From contig NZ_JAUTAE010000001.1 of NCBI RefSeq assembly GCF_030818415.1, positions 4,090,266-4,154,265 on the forward strand: 64,000 bases of DNA, in the 5' to 3' direction. This document shows, piece by piece, positions 44,970 to 56,195 of this stretch (positions within the stretch are counted from its first letter, which is position 1; each line of letters starts with the position of its first letter). Below the pieces are notes generated by a model. It was not told where the DNA came from, searched no databases, and worked only from the letters and a program-made list of their open reading frames with translations. This DNA comes from Sphingomonas sp. SORGH_AS_0950. GTDB lineage: Bacteria > Pseudomonadota > Alphaproteobacteria > Sphingomonadales > Sphingomonadaceae. Made by a program: the position numbers and the translations under genes.

Positions 44970-45830
44970 ATGGCTGAGCACCCGACCGGCATTCCGATCC
45001 TGCTTGAGCCGCTGGTCTCCCGCGTGCTCGCTCCCAATCCTTCACCCTTCACCTATACGGGGACGCAGACGCATATCGTCGGTGACCGCGACGTGGCGGT
45101 GATCGATCCCGGCCCCGACGATCCCGCCCATCTGGATGCCCTGTTGCACGTGATCGCCGGGCGGCCGGTCGCCGCGATCCTGGTCACCCATCATCACCGC
45201 GATCACAGCCCGGCCAGCCGCCCGCTCGCCCGCGCGACGGGGGCGCCCGTCGTCGGCGCCGCGCCCTTCGCGCCCGATTATGAAGGCGGCCGGTCCGACG
45301 CCGCCTTCGACCGCGACTATGCCCCCGACCGGGTGCTGGCCGAGGGGGAGGGGGTGTCGGGCGATGGCTGGACGCTGACCGCCCTCGCGACGCCGGGCCA
45401 CACCTCCAACCATCTCGCTTTCGCGCTGCCCGAGACCAAGGCGCTGTTCTCCGGCGATCACGTCATGGGCTGGTCGACCAGCATCGTCTCGCCCCCCGAT
45501 GGCGACATGGGCGCCTATATGGCCAGTCTCGAAAAGCTGATGGAGCGCGACGACCGCGTCTATTATCCGGGGCATGGCGAGGCGGTGGACAATCCCCAGC
45601 GTCTGGTGCGTGGCATGCTGGGCCATCGCAAGCAGCGCGAGGGGCAGATATTGCGCCTGCTGGGCGGCGGCGATCCGCTCGAGGTAGCCGCGATGACCGC
45701 GCGCATGTATGTCGGGCTGAACCCCAAATTGCTGCCCGCGGCGGAACGCTCGGTGCTGGCGCATCTTTACGATCTGCGAATGCGGGGACTGGTCCGCGAG
45801 GAGGGAGCATCATGGACGATCGCGGCGTGA
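44970..45830 (+). CDS. Metallo-beta-lactamase fold hydrolase (LACTB2-like)
   Basis: A 286-aa enzyme with the metal site HxHxDH at residues 74-79 (VTHHHRDHS), further ligands in ATPGHTSNH and FSGDHVMGW, and a C-terminal winged-helix-like region (LYDLRMRGLVREEGASWTIA). LACTB2 relatives are endoribonucleases or thioesterases; the bacterial substrate is unknown. The last bases overlap the start of the next gene by 19 bases. Confidence 0.85.
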   Translation: MAEHPTGIPILLEPLVSRVLAPNPSPFTYTGTQTHIVGDRDVAVIDPGPDDPAHLDALLHVIAGRPVAAILVTHHHRDHSPASRPLARATGAPVVGAAPFAPDYEGGRSDAAFDRDYAPDRVLAEGEGVSGDGWTLTALATPGHTSNHLAFALPETKALFSGDHVMGWSTSIVSPPDGDMGAYMASLEKLMERDDRVYYPGHGEAVDNPQRLVRGMLGHRKQREGQILRLLGGGDPLEVAAMTARMYVGLNPKLLPAAERSVLAHLYDLRMRGLVREEGASWTIAA

Positions 45831-46540
45831 CCCCGCCGGTCGAGACGCGGCGCGGCGGCTTCGGCCTGTTCATGGCCAAGGCGGCGGGCGTCCTCGTCCT
45901 GCTGGTCCTGGCCGGGCTGATCGCGGCCTGGGGGGTACAGCGCTATGTCGCCGACCGGCTGACCCCCGATCCCACCACCATCGCGCGCGCCAGCCTGGAG
46001 GGCCTGCGCGAGCAGAACCGGCTGTCGGCCTTTGCCGCCCGCTATGTCGCCGTCGTCACCTCGCGCCAGTCGCAACTGGGCTTTTCGACCGAACGGACGC
46101 TCATCATGCCGGGCATGGTCCGCTATGAGGTCGATCTGGGCAAGCTGCGCCAGCAGGATGTCCGCTGGGATGCGGGCGACCATGTGCTGACCGTCACCCT
46201 GCCGCCGCTCGAGATCGATGGGCCGCAGGTCGATATGGCGGCGATCCGCGAATATGGCTCGGGCGGGGTGCTGACCACCTTCACCGATGCCGAGCAGCGG
46301 CTGGACGCCGCCAACCGCACCGCCGGACAGGTCGAGCTGATGCGACAGGCGCGAGGCCCTGCGCCGATGAAGCTGGCGCGCGACGCCACCCGCCGCGCGG
46401 TCGAACGCAGCTTCGCGATGCCGCTGCGTGCCGCCGGGGTCGATGCGACCGTCAAGGTCCGCTACGCCGACGAGGCCGGGGACGACGAACGCTGGGACAC
46501 GACCCGGACGGTGCAGGAGGTTCTGGGCAACGGCGGATGA
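45812..46540 (+). CDS. DUF4230 membrane-anchored protein
   Basis: A 242-aa protein with one N-terminal membrane helix (AAGVLVLLVLAGLIAAWGV, about residues 24-42) and a periplasmic or cytoplasmic domain matching DUF4230: SRQSQLGFSTERTLIMPGMV and VLTVTLPPLEIDGPQVDM. Function unknown. GGAGG at 45799-45804 fits the ATG at 45812, inside the end of the preceding gene. nadA follows after 45 bases. Confidence 0.75.
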   Translation: MDDRGVTPPVETRRGGFGLFMAKAAGVLVLLVLAGLIAAWGVQRYVADRLTPDPTTIARASLEGLREQNRLSAFAARYVAVVTSRQSQLGFSTERTLIMPGMVRYEVDLGKLRQQDVRWDAGDHVLTVTLPPLEIDGPQVDMAAIREYGSGGVLTTFTDAEQRLDAANRTAGQVELMRQARGPAPMKLARDATRRAVERSFAMPLRAAGVDATVKVRYADEAGDDERWDTTRTVQEVLGNGG

Positions 46541-46585
46541 CGTGCCCGATTGTCGGGGCACCGCCTTGCGCTTAGGGGAGGAAAC

Positions 46586-47572
46586 ATGACCATCCAGACG
46601 AATCTGACGGGCCTCGACCTGCGCGCCGAGATCGACCGGCTCCGCAAGGAACGCAACGCCGTCATCCTCGCCCATTATTACCAGAAGCCCGAGATTCAGG
46701 ACCTGGCCGATTTCGTCGGCGACAGCCTGGACCTCAGCCGCAAGGCGCAGGCGACCGATGCGGACGTCATCGCCTTTTGCGGCGTGCGCTTCATGGCGGA
46801 GACGGCCAAGATCCTGTCGCCCGACAAGATCGTCGTGCTGCCCGACATGGCGGCCGGATGCAGCCTGGAGGACAGCTGTCCTCCCGAACAGTTCGCCGAG
46901 TTCCGCGCGCAGCACCCGGATCACATCGCGCTGACCTATATCAATTGCTCGACCGAGGTGAAGGCGCTGTCCGACATTATCGTGACGTCGTCCTCCGCCG
47001 AGCAGATCCTGGCGCAGATCGACCCGGCGCAGAAGATCATCTTCGGCCCCGACCGTAATCTGGGCGGCTATCTGGCGCGCAAGACCGGGCGCGACATGCT
47101 GCTATGGCCGGGCGTGTGCATCGTGCACGAGGCGTTCAGCGAGACCGAACTGCTGAAGCTGCGCGCGCAGTACCCCGATGCGCCGATCGCCGCGCATCCC
47201 GAATGCCCCGCCGTCATCCTGGATCATGCCGATTATGTCGGCTCGACGCGGGGCATCCTGGAATTCGCGCAGGGCATCACCGGCGACACGCTGATCGTCG
47301 CGACCGAGCCGCACATCATCCACCAGATGCAGAAGGCGATGCCGGGCAAGACCTTCATCGGCGCCCCCGGCGCGGACGGCAATTGCAACTGCAACATCTG
47401 CCCGTACATGGCGCTGAACACGATGGAGAAGCTGTATCTGGCGCTCCGCGACCTGACCCCGCGCGTCGAGATCGAGGAAGGGCTGCGGCTCCAGGCCAAG
47501 AAGAGCCTCGACGCGATGCTGACCCTGGCGAGCGGGACGGTCGGCAAGGGCGATCTGGGTCCGCGTTCGTGA
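46586..47572 (+). CDS. nadA: Quinolinate synthase
   Basis: A 328-aa [4Fe-4S] enzyme that condenses iminoaspartate with dihydroxyacetone phosphate in NAD synthesis. VILAHYYQKPEIQDLADFVG near the N-terminus and GNCNCNICPYMALNTMEKL near the C-terminus (a cluster cysteine) are diagnostic; other cluster cysteines are in AFCGVRFMAE and TYINCSTEVKA or HPECPAV. GGGGAGGA precedes the ATG at 46586. nadC overlaps its stop; nadB is not in the window. Confidence 0.96.
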   Translation: MTIQTNLTGLDLRAEIDRLRKERNAVILAHYYQKPEIQDLADFVGDSLDLSRKAQATDADVIAFCGVRFMAETAKILSPDKIVVLPDMAAGCSLEDSCPPEQFAEFRAQHPDHIALTYINCSTEVKALSDIIVTSSSAEQILAQIDPAQKIIFGPDRNLGGYLARKTGRDMLLWPGVCIVHEAFSETELLKLRAQYPDAPIAAHPECPAVILDHADYVGSTRGILEFAQGITGDTLIVATEPHIIHQMQKAMPGKTFIGAPGADGNCNCNICPYMALNTMEKLYLALRDLTPRVEIEEGLRLQAKKSLDAMLTLASGTVGKGDLGPRS

Positions 47573-48407
47573 TCGAGGGCTTCGACCTCGACGGCTTCGT
47601 CACCGCGACGCTGGCCGAGGATATGGGGCCGGGCGGCGACATCACCTCCGCCGCCGTGATCCCCGCGAGCGCGCGCTTCGTGGGCACCATGGCCAGCCGC
47701 GACGCGATCACCGTAGCGGGGTTGCCCGTCGCGGAGGCGTTCTTCCGCCGTCTCGACCCCCCGAGGTCGCGATCGAGCGGCTGGTCGAGGACGGCGCCGC
47801 CGTCGCGCCGGGCACCGCGCTGCTCCGCCTGTCGGGCCAGGCCCGCGCGATGCTGACCGCCGAGCGGTCCGCGCTCAACACCGTTCAGCATCTCTCGGGC
47901 ATCGCGACGATGACGGCGGCCTATGTCGCGGCCATGGCGGGGACGGGGGCTACGCTGCTCGACACGCGCAAGACCATCCCTGGCCTGCGCCTGCTGGAGA
48001 AATACGCCACCCGCATGGGCGGCGCGCAGAACCACCGCATGGGCCTGTGGGATGCGGCGATGATCAAGGACAATCACGTCGCGGTCGCGGGCGGTATCGG
48101 CCCGGCGGTCGCGGCGGCGAAGGCGGCGGGGATCGCACGGATTATCGTCGAGGTCGATACGCTCGACCAGATCGAACCGGCCCTCGCGGCAGGCGCGACG
48201 CATCTGCTGCTCGACAATATGGGCCCGGCGATGCTGGCCGAGGGCGTCGCCAAGGTCGCGGGCCGCGTACCCACCGAGGCATCGGGCGGTGTCCGTCTGG
48301 ACACGATCCGCGCGCTGGCGGAGACGGGCGTGACCTATGTCAGCGTCGGTCGCTTGACCCAGTCCGCCCCGGCGGCGGATATCGGGCTGGATTTCGCCGC
48401 GGTCTGA
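47569..48407 (+). pseudogene. nadC: Nicotinate-nucleotide pyrophosphorylase NadC, split by a one-base frameshift
   Basis: NadC turns quinolinate into nicotinate mononucleotide. A GTG start at 47569 overlaps the nadA stop. The first frame gives MIEGFDLDGFVTATLAEDMG through FFRRLDPP, and the second gives PEVAIERLVEDGAAVAPGTA and the catalytic core LLDTRKTIPGLRLLEKYATR to the stop at 48407. The shift is at the six-C run 47757-47762; seven Cs would restore a continuous frame and a normal length of about 279 aa. All conserved blocks are otherwise intact, so a homopolymer error is at least as likely as a true mutation. Confidence 0.88.
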
Positions 48408-48433
48408 GCCGTGGCCTGAAGAGGGGAAAGGTC

Positions 48434-48829
48434 TTGCGACCCAAATCGGTGATCCTGGGCGAGCGGCTGTCGTTGCTCGCCATCCTGTTGCTGGTGGTGC
48501 TGGCGGCGCTGGGCTGGAACGATACCGTGGCGCAGGCGGGGGTCGGCATCGCGATCTTCGCCAATGTCCTGCTGATCGGGCTGTTCCTGCTGGCGACGCT
48601 GTGGACCACCCGGCTGGCGAGCCGGATCGGGCTGGGCCTGCTGATCGTGATGACCGTGCTCAACCTGCTGGGCTTTCTGTACCAGGTGTCGGTCGGCGCG
48701 CTGGCGGAGGGGATGTTCGGCGTGCTGACGGCGGTGCAGGCGGCGGCGTCGCTGGTCGCGGTGGTGATGCTGGTGCGACCCAATGCGCTGGCCTGGTATC
48801 GTGCCAAGGCGGAGGAGAACGAAGCATGA
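48434..48829 (+). CDS. Hypothetical four-helix membrane protein
   Basis: A 131-aa protein with four hydrophobic helices (about residues 14-28, 37-56, 63-82, 92-112) and a charged tail ending ENEA. No family recognised. A TTG start at 48434 after GGGGAAAGG was chosen; a GTG at 48449 is possible. Its stop overlaps the start of the RNase T2 gene (ATGA), so both are translated together. Confidence 0.55.
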   Translation: MRPKSVILGERLSLLAILLLVVLAALGWNDTVAQAGVGIAIFANVLLIGLFLLATLWTTRLASRIGLGLLIVMTVLNLLGFLYQVSVGALAEGMFGVLTAVQAAASLVAVVMLVRPNALAWYRAKAEENEA

Positions 48830-49533
48830 AGACGATCCTGATCGGGCTGGCGATGCTGGCCGCGCCGCAGATGCTGTCGGCGCAGACGCTGCAATGCACC
48901 GCCCCCTCGGGGCCGCAGCGCATCCGCCCCGACCTGCCCAGCGCCAGCCAGCCGACCCGCGTGCTGCCCATCGGCAGCTATACGCTGGCGATCACCTGGA
49001 GCCCGCAATATTGCCTCGATCCGAAGGGCGACAGCCGCTTCCAGTGCGGCACGGGCAACCGTTTCGGCTTCACGCTGCACGGCCTGTGGCCGGATGGCGA
49101 GGAGAAGGAGTGGCCGCAATATTGTCGCCCGACCGCGATCCTGCCCCAGGCGGTGGTCCGCCGTCACATCTGCGCCACCCCCTCGGCGCAGCTGATGCAG
49201 CATGAATGGGCCAAGCATGGCACCTGCATGGCGGGCTACAGCCCGGCGCGTTATTTCCAGCAGTCCAATGCGCTTTATCACGGCCTGCGCTTCCCCGACA
49301 TGATGGCGCTGTCGCGTCAGGGCAATCTGACCGCCGGTGACGTCGCGACCGCAGTGGCGGCGGCGAACCGGGGCATGACCGCGGACATGATGCGCGTCAC
49401 CGCGACCCGCGAGAACTGGCTGGACGAAATCTGGATCTGCCTGAACAAGGCGTTCCGCTATACCCGCTGCCCCGCGCATCAGGGCGGCCTGCAACCCGGC
49501 GCGCCGATCAAGATCTGGCGCGGTCAGCGCTGA
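48826..49533 (+). CDS. Ribonuclease T2 family protein
   Basis: A 235-aa exported RNase. A signal peptide (MKTILIGLAMLAAPQMLSAQ) is followed by the two catalytic segments: GFTLHGLWPDG with His85, and QHEWAKHGTCM with His126, Glu127, Lys130 and His131. Six or more cysteines suggest periplasmic disulfides. Like E. coli RNase I it would degrade RNA in the periplasm. Coupled to the upstream membrane-protein gene. Confidence 0.9.
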   Translation: MKTILIGLAMLAAPQMLSAQTLQCTAPSGPQRIRPDLPSASQPTRVLPIGSYTLAITWSPQYCLDPKGDSRFQCGTGNRFGFTLHGLWPDGEEKEWPQYCRPTAILPQAVVRRHICATPSAQLMQHEWAKHGTCMAGYSPARYFQQSNALYHGLRFPDMMALSRQGNLTAGDVATAVAAANRGMTADMMRVTATRENWLDEIWICLNKAFRYTRCPAHQGGLQPGAPIKIWRGQR

Positions 49534-49541
49534 CGTCCGGC

Positions 49542-49961
49542 TTATCCCTCCACCGTGACGGTGGAGGGATGATGCTTGTCGAGATGCTTGCGGATGATCC
49601 GTAGATTGCGCGTGTTGGACCGGAACAGCACGTCCGCCGCATCCCCGATCAAGGGCACGAAGCCCAGCACCGCGTCGAATCCGACATTGGCCATCATCCG
49701 CGCCATCTGGAACCGCGACAGGCCCAGATTGCGCGCTTCCCAGATGATGTAGCTGCCCAGCGCGGCGGCGGCGATGTCGCCTATCACGGGCACCAGCCCC
49801 AGCATCACGTCGAGCCCGATCGGCCGATTGATCCCCGGCAGCACGACGACGCGCTCCAACAGCCTTTCCATCGCCTCGATCCGCTGGCGACTGGCGGTGA
49901 TCCCCTTGTCCAGGGGAAGGTTGTCGAAGATCGAGGAATCGATGGAAGACGCTTTGGCCAT
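49542..49961 (-). CDS. DUF4112 domain protein
   Basis: A 139-aa protein with two related hydrophobic blocks, RPIGLDVMLGLVPVIGDIAA and VGFDAVLGFVPLIGDAADVL, which are the DUF4112 hallmark, and a basic C-terminal helix. Probably membrane-associated; function unknown. The ATG at 49961 was preferred to a TTG at 49970 that would overlap the stop of the gene upstream. Confidence 0.8.
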   Translation of the reverse strand: MAKASSIDSSIFDNLPLDKGITASRQRIEAMERLLERVVVLPGINRPIGLDVMLGLVPVIGDIAAAALGSYIIWEARNLGLSRFQMARMMANVGFDAVLGFVPLIGDAADVLFRSNTRNLRIIRKHLDKHHPSTVTVEG

Positions 49962-49966
49962 GCTCC

Positions 49967-51402
49967 TCAATTGGGGGCGGCGCGCAGGCGGTTCAATGGA
50001 TGCCAGGCGCGGCTATTGGCCTGGAACTGGCGCAGGCGTCCGCTGACCAGCGACCAGCGCAGCGGACGCGCCAGCGGGATATAGGGCGTATCGGCGTTGA
50101 GCGCGGCATCGGCGGCGGCGATCGCCGCGCTGCGGGCGGCCAGAGTGGGCGCCAGCCGGGCCTGCTCGATGGCCGCACGGGCGGCATCGCCGCACGGCGC
50201 GCAGGCGGTGGCGAGATACCAGCGCGCGCTGTCGAAGGGGGCGACCGCATCGATCAGCCTGAGGTCGGCGGGCGCGTCCAGAGCCACGCGCTCGGGCACG
50301 ATGCCAACCGACAGCAGCGTCGCGCCGACCTGTCCGTACAGCATGTTCGCCCCCGGCCCTTGCGGCAGGGCGATGCGCAGGTGCACGGGCTGTCCCCAGG
50401 CCGCGACACGGGCGCGGGCGGCGGCGCGGCGTTCGTCCAGCGTCAGAAGCGCCCAGCCGGGGATTTGCGGCGGCGCGTCCGAATCCAGCGCATCGGGCAG
50501 CAGGCGGTCGCTGGCCTCCCAATTGGGCGCGATCGCCCCGAGCAAGGCGGCCCGGTCGAACACGGCCGACAGCGCCTGGCGGTTCGCCGCATCCCCCAGA
50601 AACCCGTCCCGGCTGGCGATGGCGAAGCCGAACAGCCCGGCGGCGGGATCGGCCCGCACCGCCGCCGGGGCGATCTTCGCCAGATCGAGCAGCGGCCAAT
50701 TCTCGAACCGCCCGCCGAGCATCAGATCGGACGCGCCGCGCGAAAAGCGAAGAATGCCCCGTGCGGCGCTTTCGCCGATCAGGCGGACATCGTCCTCCGG
50801 CGCGGGCGTCGCATCGTCTTCGGGCTCGGCGCGGCGGGGGTCGGGGATCAGGCGGAGCAGGGGCGGAGGCCCGGCCCGGACGATGCGGAACGGCCCCGTG
50901 CCATGACGCGCGCGGTCGATGATCGCCATTTCGGGCTGGGCGAAGAGTTTCAGCAGATCGGGGCGTGGACGCGACAGCCGGACCTCGATGACCTGCGGGG
51001 TCATCACGACGATCTCGTCGATGGCGGTCAGAAACGGCGCAAGCGGATTGCCCGAGCCGGGCGTGATCAGACGGCGCAGGATCGGCACGACCTGTTCGGC
51101 GGTGACGGGCGACCCGTCATTCCACGTCGCCTCGCGCAACCGGAAGATATAGCTGCCGCCCTCGTCGATGACGATCCAGCGCTCGGCCAGCCCCGGCTCG
51201 ATCTGTCCATTGGCGTCGAACCGCACGAGCCCCTGCGCCAAGGAGTCACGCAGCAGCCGATGCGGCATGTCGCCGCCGCTGGCGTTGGCCGGGTCGCGTT
51301 TCTGCGGCGTCTTGTCGGGGGAGGGCCGAACCGCACTGACGATAACCGCACCCGTATCGGCCCGCCGCTCGCAAGCCGAAGTGGCAAGCAGCGCGCCGGT
51401 CA
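49967..51402 (-). CDS. Peptide/nickel-type ABC transporter solute-binding lipoprotein (SBP family 5)
   Basis: About 475 aa. The body matches extracellular solute-binding protein family 5: LLRDSLAQGLVRFDANGQIE, EATWNDGSPVTAEQVVPILR, and a C-terminal lobe with NADTPYIPLARPLRWSLV. A short hydrophobic leader LLTGALLATSAC suggests a lipoprotein. The start is awkward: the frame opens right at the tRNA-Leu 3' end with no good ATG, and a TTG near 51400 gives a very short leader. No permease or ATPase genes lie nearby, so it is an orphan. Divergent members may not transport at all. Confidence 0.6.
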
Positions 51403-51408
51403 ACAGGA

Positions 51409-51492
51409 TGGTGCGGACGGCGGGACTCGAACCCGCACTCCATAGGAAGCCGATTTTAAGTCGGCAGCGTCTACCGGTTTCGCCACGTCCGC
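51409..51492 (-). tRNA. tRNA-Leu (anticodon TAA)
   Basis: On the minus strand the gene starts GCGGACGTGGCGAAACCGG, has the anticodon loop ACTTAAAAT (anticodon TAA), a variable arm and the T-arm GCGGGTTCGAGTCCCGC, ending CGTCCGCA plus an encoded CCA. The first bases of the solute-binding protein gene follow directly downstream. Confidence 0.93.
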
Positions 51493-51603
51493 GCACGGGC
51501 ACAGGAAGAGACGAGGTTGTCGCCCACGTCAAGCATGGACCGATCATCGGGGAGCAGGAACCTCACCCGATCCGGTCGGCCCGCCGCGTGGCGGCGAGAA
51601 GGA

Positions 51604-51891
51604 TCAGGCCCCCTCGACGTTCAGGCGGGCACGCATTTCCTTGCCGGGCTTGAAATAGGGAACGCGCTTGGCGTCGACATCGACGGTTTCGCCGGTCCGG
51701 GGATTGCGGCCTGTGCGGGCGCTGCGCGCGCGGGTAGAAAAGGCACCGAAACCACGAAGTTCGACACGACCGTTATCGGCCAGCCGCTTGGTAATCTCAT
51801 CGAAGAAGATGGTTACGATCAACTCGACTTCGCGCGGGTTCAGCCCCGGATTGTGTTGACCGATTTTTTGTACCAGTTCCGAACGGATCAT
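51604..51891 (-). CDS. ihfB: Integration host factor subunit beta
   Basis: A 95-aa DNA-bending protein of the HU/IHF family. [20 protein letters not shown] is the beta-subunit N-terminus, and the DNA-binding arm region [20 protein letters not shown] contains the conserved GRNP motif with its intercalating proline. It partners IhfA (not here). It lies downstream of rpsA on the same strand, the normal order. Confidence 0.95.
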   Translation of the reverse strand: MIRSELVQKIGQHNPGLNPREVELIVTIFFDEITKRLADNGRVELRGFGAFSTRARSARTGRNPRTGETVDVDAKRVPYFKPGKEMRARLNVEGA

Positions 51892-51998
51892 CGTCTTGTC
51901 CCAAGCTACAGACGCGCCGTTCCTAACCTGTGTTTCTCGCTGCTGAAAGCGATTTTATTATACGATTAAGCGACGGACTGGTTCCATTGCGTGCGAAA

Positions 51999-52032
51999 CC
52001 GGGACACATCCGGCAAAGCGGATGTGTCCCGG
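51999..52032 (-). terminator. Perfect hairpin between rpsA and ihfB
   Basis: CCGGGACACATCCG and CGGATGTGTCCCGG are perfect 14-bp arms around GCAAAG, starting 10 bases past the rpsA stop. On the minus strand it is followed by only TTTCG, so it probably acts as an attenuating terminator or mRNA-stabilising hairpin before ihfB. Confidence 0.7.
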
Positions 52033-52041
52033 CCTTACGGC

Positions 52042-53751
<1,710 letters not shown>

Positions 53752-54003
53752 AAAAGGGTTAGGTTCCTGAAAGTTTTTCGCCTCCGGTCGGAGATTCGGC
53801 CCCGGCCTTCGACGATGGCCGCGCCGACCCCATGTCGACGCCACCAGGCCCGAAGATGTGACTGAAACACGGAAAAGCGGCGGTCCGCGACAAATGCGGA
53901 AAGGACGCTGAGGGCAAGGCCCTGCGTCAGCCTCTCCGCGGAACAGGGTCCGCGAGCGCGGGTGCCTTAGCCGAAAATGGGGTTTTGTGCAAGGTGAGGG
54001 CTA
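53752..54003 (-). other. rpsA leader and promoter region
   Basis: About 250 bases without a gene. A hairpin-forming block near 53910-53935 (GCTGAGGGC-AAG-GCCCTGCGTCAGC-like) could be part of the 5' leader, where S1 autoregulation is known in other bacteria. No riboswitch-like motif is recognised. Confidence 0.4.
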
Positions 54004-54134
54004 TCCTCCCCGGCACGGGGAGGGGGACCGCCGCGAAGCGGTGGTGGAGGGGGCGTGCCGCACAGGTTTGACCTTTGGGGCTGGCCCCCCTCCGTCAGCG
54101 CTGACGCGCTGCCACCTCCCCATGCTGGGGAGGA
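54004..54134. repeat. Dispersed palindromic (REP-like) element
   Basis: Composite hairpins with the same plan as 13186-13306: TCCTCCCC-GGCAC-GGGGAGGGGGACC, then GGTGGAGGGGGC, and CCCCCCTCCGTCAGCGCTGA followed by CTCCCCATGCTGGGGAGGA. It lies between cmk and rpsA and separates their otherwise conserved transcription unit. Confidence 0.7.
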
Positions 54135-54139
54135 TTATG

Positions 54140-54772
54140 TTAGCGCCCCTTGGCCGCGACCTGGGCGTCGACGAACTGGATCGCGCGGGCGACCGCCGCT
54201 TCGATCGTCAGGCTGGACGTATCCAGCGCCGCCGCATCCGCCGCCTGGGTGAGGGGGGCCGTCGTCCGGCCGCTGTCGCGCTCGTCGCGGGCGCGGATGT
54301 CGGCCAGCACCTGCTCGAAGCTCGCGGTCGAGCCGTTGGCCGCCAGCTCGTTATGCCGCCGCCGCGCGCGGACCTGCGGGCTGGCCTTCACGAACAGCTT
54401 GGCGTCGGCGTCGGGGGCGATGACCGTGCCGATATCGCGTCCGTCGAGGATGGCACCGCCCGGCTGGTTGGCGAAGCGCTTCTGCCGCTGGAGCAATGCG
54501 GCGCGGACCAGCGGATGCGCCGACACGACCGAGGCGAGCTTGCCCGTCTCGTCATCGCGCAAGGCCGGATCGGCGAGTAGGCTGTCGTCGAAGCTGCACG
54601 CCGCGACCGCATCGGCCTCGCGCGTCGGGTCGAGGTGCATCGCACGCACCGTCGCCGCCACGGCGCGATAGAGCAGCCCGGTGTCGAGATGGGGCAGCCC
54701 GTAATGCCTTGCCAGCGCGCGGGCGATGGTGCCCTTGCCGCTGGCTGCCGGTCCGTCGACCGCGATGATCAT
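54140..54772 (-). CDS. cmk: Cytidylate kinase
   Basis: A 210-aa nucleotide kinase phosphorylating CMP and dCMP. The P-loop is GPAASGKGT at residues 7-15, LDTGLLYRAVA follows as the NMP-binding block, and LDGRDIGTVIAPDADAKLFV is the conserved core. The start overlaps the end of aroA by four bases. Confidence 0.96.
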   Translation of the reverse strand: MIIAVDGPAASGKGTIARALARHYGLPHLDTGLLYRAVAATVRAMHLDPTREADAVAACSFDDSLLADPALRDDETGKLASVVSAHPLVRAALLQRQKRFANQPGGAILDGRDIGTVIAPDADAKLFVKASPQVRARRRHNELAANGSTASFEQVLADIRARDERDSGRTTAPLTQAADAAALDTSSLTIEAAVARAIQFVDAQVAAKGR

Positions 54773-56100
54773 GCCAGCGCCCCCAGCGACTCCAGCGTGT
54801 CGAAGAAGACGGGATAGCTGGTCGCGACGGGGGCTGCATCGTCCAGCGTGATCGGATCACGGGCGTTCAGCGCGGCGATGGTCATGCTCATCGCGATCCG
54901 GTGGTCGAGCAGGGTCGCGATGGTCGCGCCGCCGGGGATCGGATCGCCGCCGGTGCCGGTCACGGCCATGCCGTCCTCATATTCCTCGCAACGGACACCG
55001 CACGCGCCAAGCGCGTCGGCCATGGCGGTGATGCGATCCGACTCCTTGACGCGCAGTTCCTCCGCGCCGCGTGCGATGGTCGTGCCGGTCGCGAAGGCGG
55101 CGGCGACGAACAGCACGGGATATTCGTCGATCATGCTCGGCGTCAGCTCGGGCGGGACCTCGATCGCCGTCAGGGGCGCATGGCGGACGCGCAGGTCGGC
55201 CACCGGCTCGCCGCCGACGATGCGCGCGTCCAGCTCGGTGATGTCCGCGCCCATCATCTTGAGTGCCGCGATGATGCCGGTGCGGGTCGGGTTCATGCCG
55301 ACATTGGTGATCGTCACATCGGCACCCGGCACGATCGACCCCGCGACCAGCCAGAAGGCGGCCGAGGAGGGGTCGCCCGGCACCACGATATCCTGCGGCT
55401 TCAGCTCGGCTTGCCCGCGAATCGTGATGATCCGGCCTTCAGGGGAGGGGGTAACGGTCAGCTCGGCGCCGAAGCCCGCCAGCATCCGCTCGCTATGGTC
55501 GCGGGTCGCAATCGGCTCGATCACCGTCGTTTCGCCCGGCGTATTGAGCCCCGCGAGCAGGATCGCCGACTTCACCTGCGCCGAGGCGACGGGCAGGGTG
55601 TAGCGGATGGGCACCGCAGGGCTGATTCCCCGGACCATCAGGGGCAGACGGCCGCCCGGCGTGTCCTGGAACTGCGCACCCATCTGCGACAGCGGATCGA
55701 TGACGCGGCCCATCGGGCGCTTGGACAAAGAGGCGTCGCCGGTGAAGGTGGCGGTGATCGGATGGCTGGCGACCAGACCCATCAGCAACCGCGTCGAGGT
55801 GCCCGAATTGCCCATGTCGAGCGCGGTCTCGGGCTGGAGCAGCCCGCCGACACCGACGCCGTGGATCACCCACACCCCGTCATCCTGCCGGACGATGTCG
55901 GCGCCCATCGCGCGCATCGCGCTGGCGGTGGCGAGCACGTCCTCGCCCTCCAGCAGGCCCCGGACCCGGCTTTGCCCGACCGCGAGCGCGGAGAGCATCA
56001 GCGAGCGGTGGCTGATCGATTTGTCGCCCGGAACGGCGATGGTGCCGCGAAGGGCGGCGGCGGCTCGCACGGTGCGAGGCTGGGGAAGAGTGTGCGCCAT
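54769..56100 (-). CDS. aroA: 3-phosphoshikimate 1-carboxyvinyltransferase (EPSP synthase)
   Basis: A 443-aa enzyme adding enolpyruvate to shikimate-3-phosphate. The N-terminal GDKSISHRSLMLSALAVGQS, the block DMGNSGTSTRLLMGLVA and the C-terminal DHRIAMSMTIAALNA are intact. The glycine-loop residues (GNSGTSTR with Ala-containing context elsewhere) look like the class II, naturally glyphosate-tolerant type, but this needs an alignment. First gene of the aroA-cmk-rpsA-ihfB run; divergent from the TIGR02300 gene. Confidence 0.96.
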   Translation of the reverse strand: MAHTLPQPRTVRAAAALRGTIAVPGDKSISHRSLMLSALAVGQSRVRGLLEGEDVLATASAMRAMGADIVRQDDGVWVIHGVGVGGLLQPETALDMGNSGTSTRLLMGLVASHPITATFTGDASLSKRPMGRVIDPLSQMGAQFQDTPGGRLPLMVRGISPAVPIRYTLPVASAQVKSAILLAGLNTPGETTVIEPIATRDHSERMLAGFGAELTVTPSPEGRIITIRGQAELKPQDIVVPGDPSSAAFWLVAGSIVPGADVTITNVGMNPTRTGIIAALKMMGADITELDARIVGGEPVADLRVRHAPLTAIEVPPELTPSMIDEYPVLFVAAAFATGTTIARGAEELRVKESDRITAMADALGACGVRCEEYEDGMAVTGTGGDPIPGGATIATLLDHRIAMSMTIAALNARDPITLDDAAPVATSYPVFFDTLESLGALA

Positions 56101-56195
56101 AGATGGCGCGGGCTTTTGACAGGGGCCTTGCGCTGTGGCAAGGCGCGCCCACTTTTCGCTCCGGCGGAAAACCCAATCCGAAAGGTATGAACGGC

